Shown one piece after another: positions 20,698 through 20,999 of a stretch of 20,999 bases of DNA (its first letter is position 1; each line of letters opens with the position of its first letter). Origin of the DNA: a virus; IMG/VR virus record IMGVR_UViG_3300017697_000127, positions 1 to 20,999 of that record, one strand, 5' to 3'. The notes below the pieces were generated by a model. It saw only the letters and a list, made by a program, of their open reading frames with translations, had not been told where the DNA came from and made no database searches. A program made the translations under genes and the position numbers.

Positions 20698-20999
20698 CGA
20701 CCCGCAACCTCCTGTACGTCGATGTCCAACCCGGTCAACCGCCAATAATCAGACGCGGATGTTGACTCGATTCGCAGCGCGAAGTACCTGCCACTGGTTC
20801 TAAAATCAATTTTGTGGTCCGATTCGACGTTGAACGTCTTATCTACCTGCCAACGGATACCGTCCTGCGGTGCGTCAGATATGCCAACTTGCACTCGGAC
20901 GGTTCCGGTGCCTTCCATCTGCGGCATTATCCCGTTTAGCTGCTTTATGTTTCGTGTCGATTTACCCAGCACCTGATCTAAGTCGATCTTCGTGGCCTC
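20694..20999 (-). CDS. C-terminal end of a larger probable tail/DNA-stabilisation protein
   Basis: The frame is open from the right window edge to its TGA at 20694-20696, so the visible 101 codons are only the end of the gene. A GTG at 20970-20972 is within a continuing coding frame and is not a convincing start. The visible part is beta-rich (GTVRVQVGISD; FNVESDHKIDFRTSGRYFAL; RIESTSASDYWRLTGLDIDV) and ends QEVAGR. The 'vdfRtsGRYfalRieS....dWrltgldidv' pattern is typical of the C-terminus of podovirus tail accessory or packaged-DNA stabilisation proteins. It is coupled to the next gene by ATGA. Most of the protein lies outside the window, so the name is tentative. Confidence 0.6.
   Translation of the reverse strand, partial: EATKIDLDQVLGKSTRNIKQLNGIMPQMEGTGTVRVQVGISDAPQDGIRWQVDKTFNVESDHKIDFRTSGRYFALRIESTSASDYWRLTGLDIDVQEVAGR

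Noticed and set aside
9620-20999. Diversity-generating retroelement as in BPP-1-like phages
   Set aside because: No reverse transcriptase motif (YxDD) or paired template/variable repeats were seen in any frame of the window.
1-20999. tRNA genes and CRISPR arrays
   Set aside because: No cloverleaf with a TTCGAATC-type T-arm and no regularly spaced 25-40 bp repeats were seen on reading both strands. A tRNAscan-SE or CRISPR search was not possible here.

Overview
The window is a stretch of a temperate, short-tailed (podovirus-type) dsDNA bacteriophage that probably infects a Gram-negative, perhaps aquatic, proteobacterium. It has densely packed genes, ATGA/TGATG stop-start overlaps, purine-rich ribosome-binding sites, sigma70-like promoters, a Pol A replication cassette, a tyrosine integrase, and a run of large proteins typical of podovirus DNA-ejection machinery. 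I cannot name a host or species. The replication set (DUF2800 - DUF2815 - Pol A - VRR-NUC - SNF2 - DUF3310 plus a primase/helicase) is, from memory, like that of BPP-1-type temperate podoviruses. No reverse transcriptase or diversity-generating retroelement is visible here. No bacterial chromosomal gene is visible either, and phage genes lie on both sides of the integrase. The molecule is therefore best read as the unintegrated or circular phage form, or an assembled contig of it.

Layout. (1) 1-1074, minus strand: small accessory genes. Several are too short for ordinary gene calling: a cut-off gene at the left edge, a Cys-rich 58-aa protein, a 55-aa secreted or membrane peptide, a 91-aa HTH-like protein, a terminator, and a 67-81-aa protein with its own promoter. 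(2) 1182-4333, minus strand: an early operon of a Cro/YdaS-like HTH regulator, a 46-aa helical protein, a primase-polymerase/helicase and an HNH nuclease, all closely coupled. (3) 4352-4409: the control region. One perfect 9-bp inverted repeat contains the -35 and -10 elements of two promoters facing opposite ways, with a second palindrome beside it. (4) 4430-9853, plus strand: the replication and recombination operon (Cas4-like DUF2800 nuclease, DUF2815 ssDNA-binding protein, Pol A polymerase, VRR-NUC nuclease, SNF2 helicase, DUF3310). (5) 9840-11801: the lysogeny module, with a CI-like repressor under its own promoter, an Xis-like protein and a convergent integrase. (6) 11802-12069: a non-coding candidate attP with three TGGTACAGT repeats and a striking run of TGA triplets on a 10-bp helical pitch. 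(7) 12070-20999, minus strand: the end of the late operon, read right to left. It holds the end of a probable tail/stabilisation protein, a small virion-type protein, three probable ejection proteins, a Pro-rich protein, a 900-aa multidomain 'polyvalent' protein, and a small protein with a C-terminal membrane anchor.

How it fits together. The 4352-4384 element probably sets the balance between the leftward (Cro-like regulator, primase-helicase) and rightward (polymerase cassette) early operons. The repressor, Xis and integrase decide lysogeny. The late genes package a set of proteins that podoviruses inject with the DNA. The most novel item is the 900-aa protein. It carries an unnamed His/Glu-rich module, an ADP-ribosyltransferase-like module and a third conserved module, and its position at the end of the ejection operon suggests it is delivered into the host with the genome as an anti-host or anti-defence effector. 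Start codons here are often non-ATG (GTG, TTG, and probably ATT for the SNF2 helicase), so the positions given were chosen by ribosome-binding site and family conservation.
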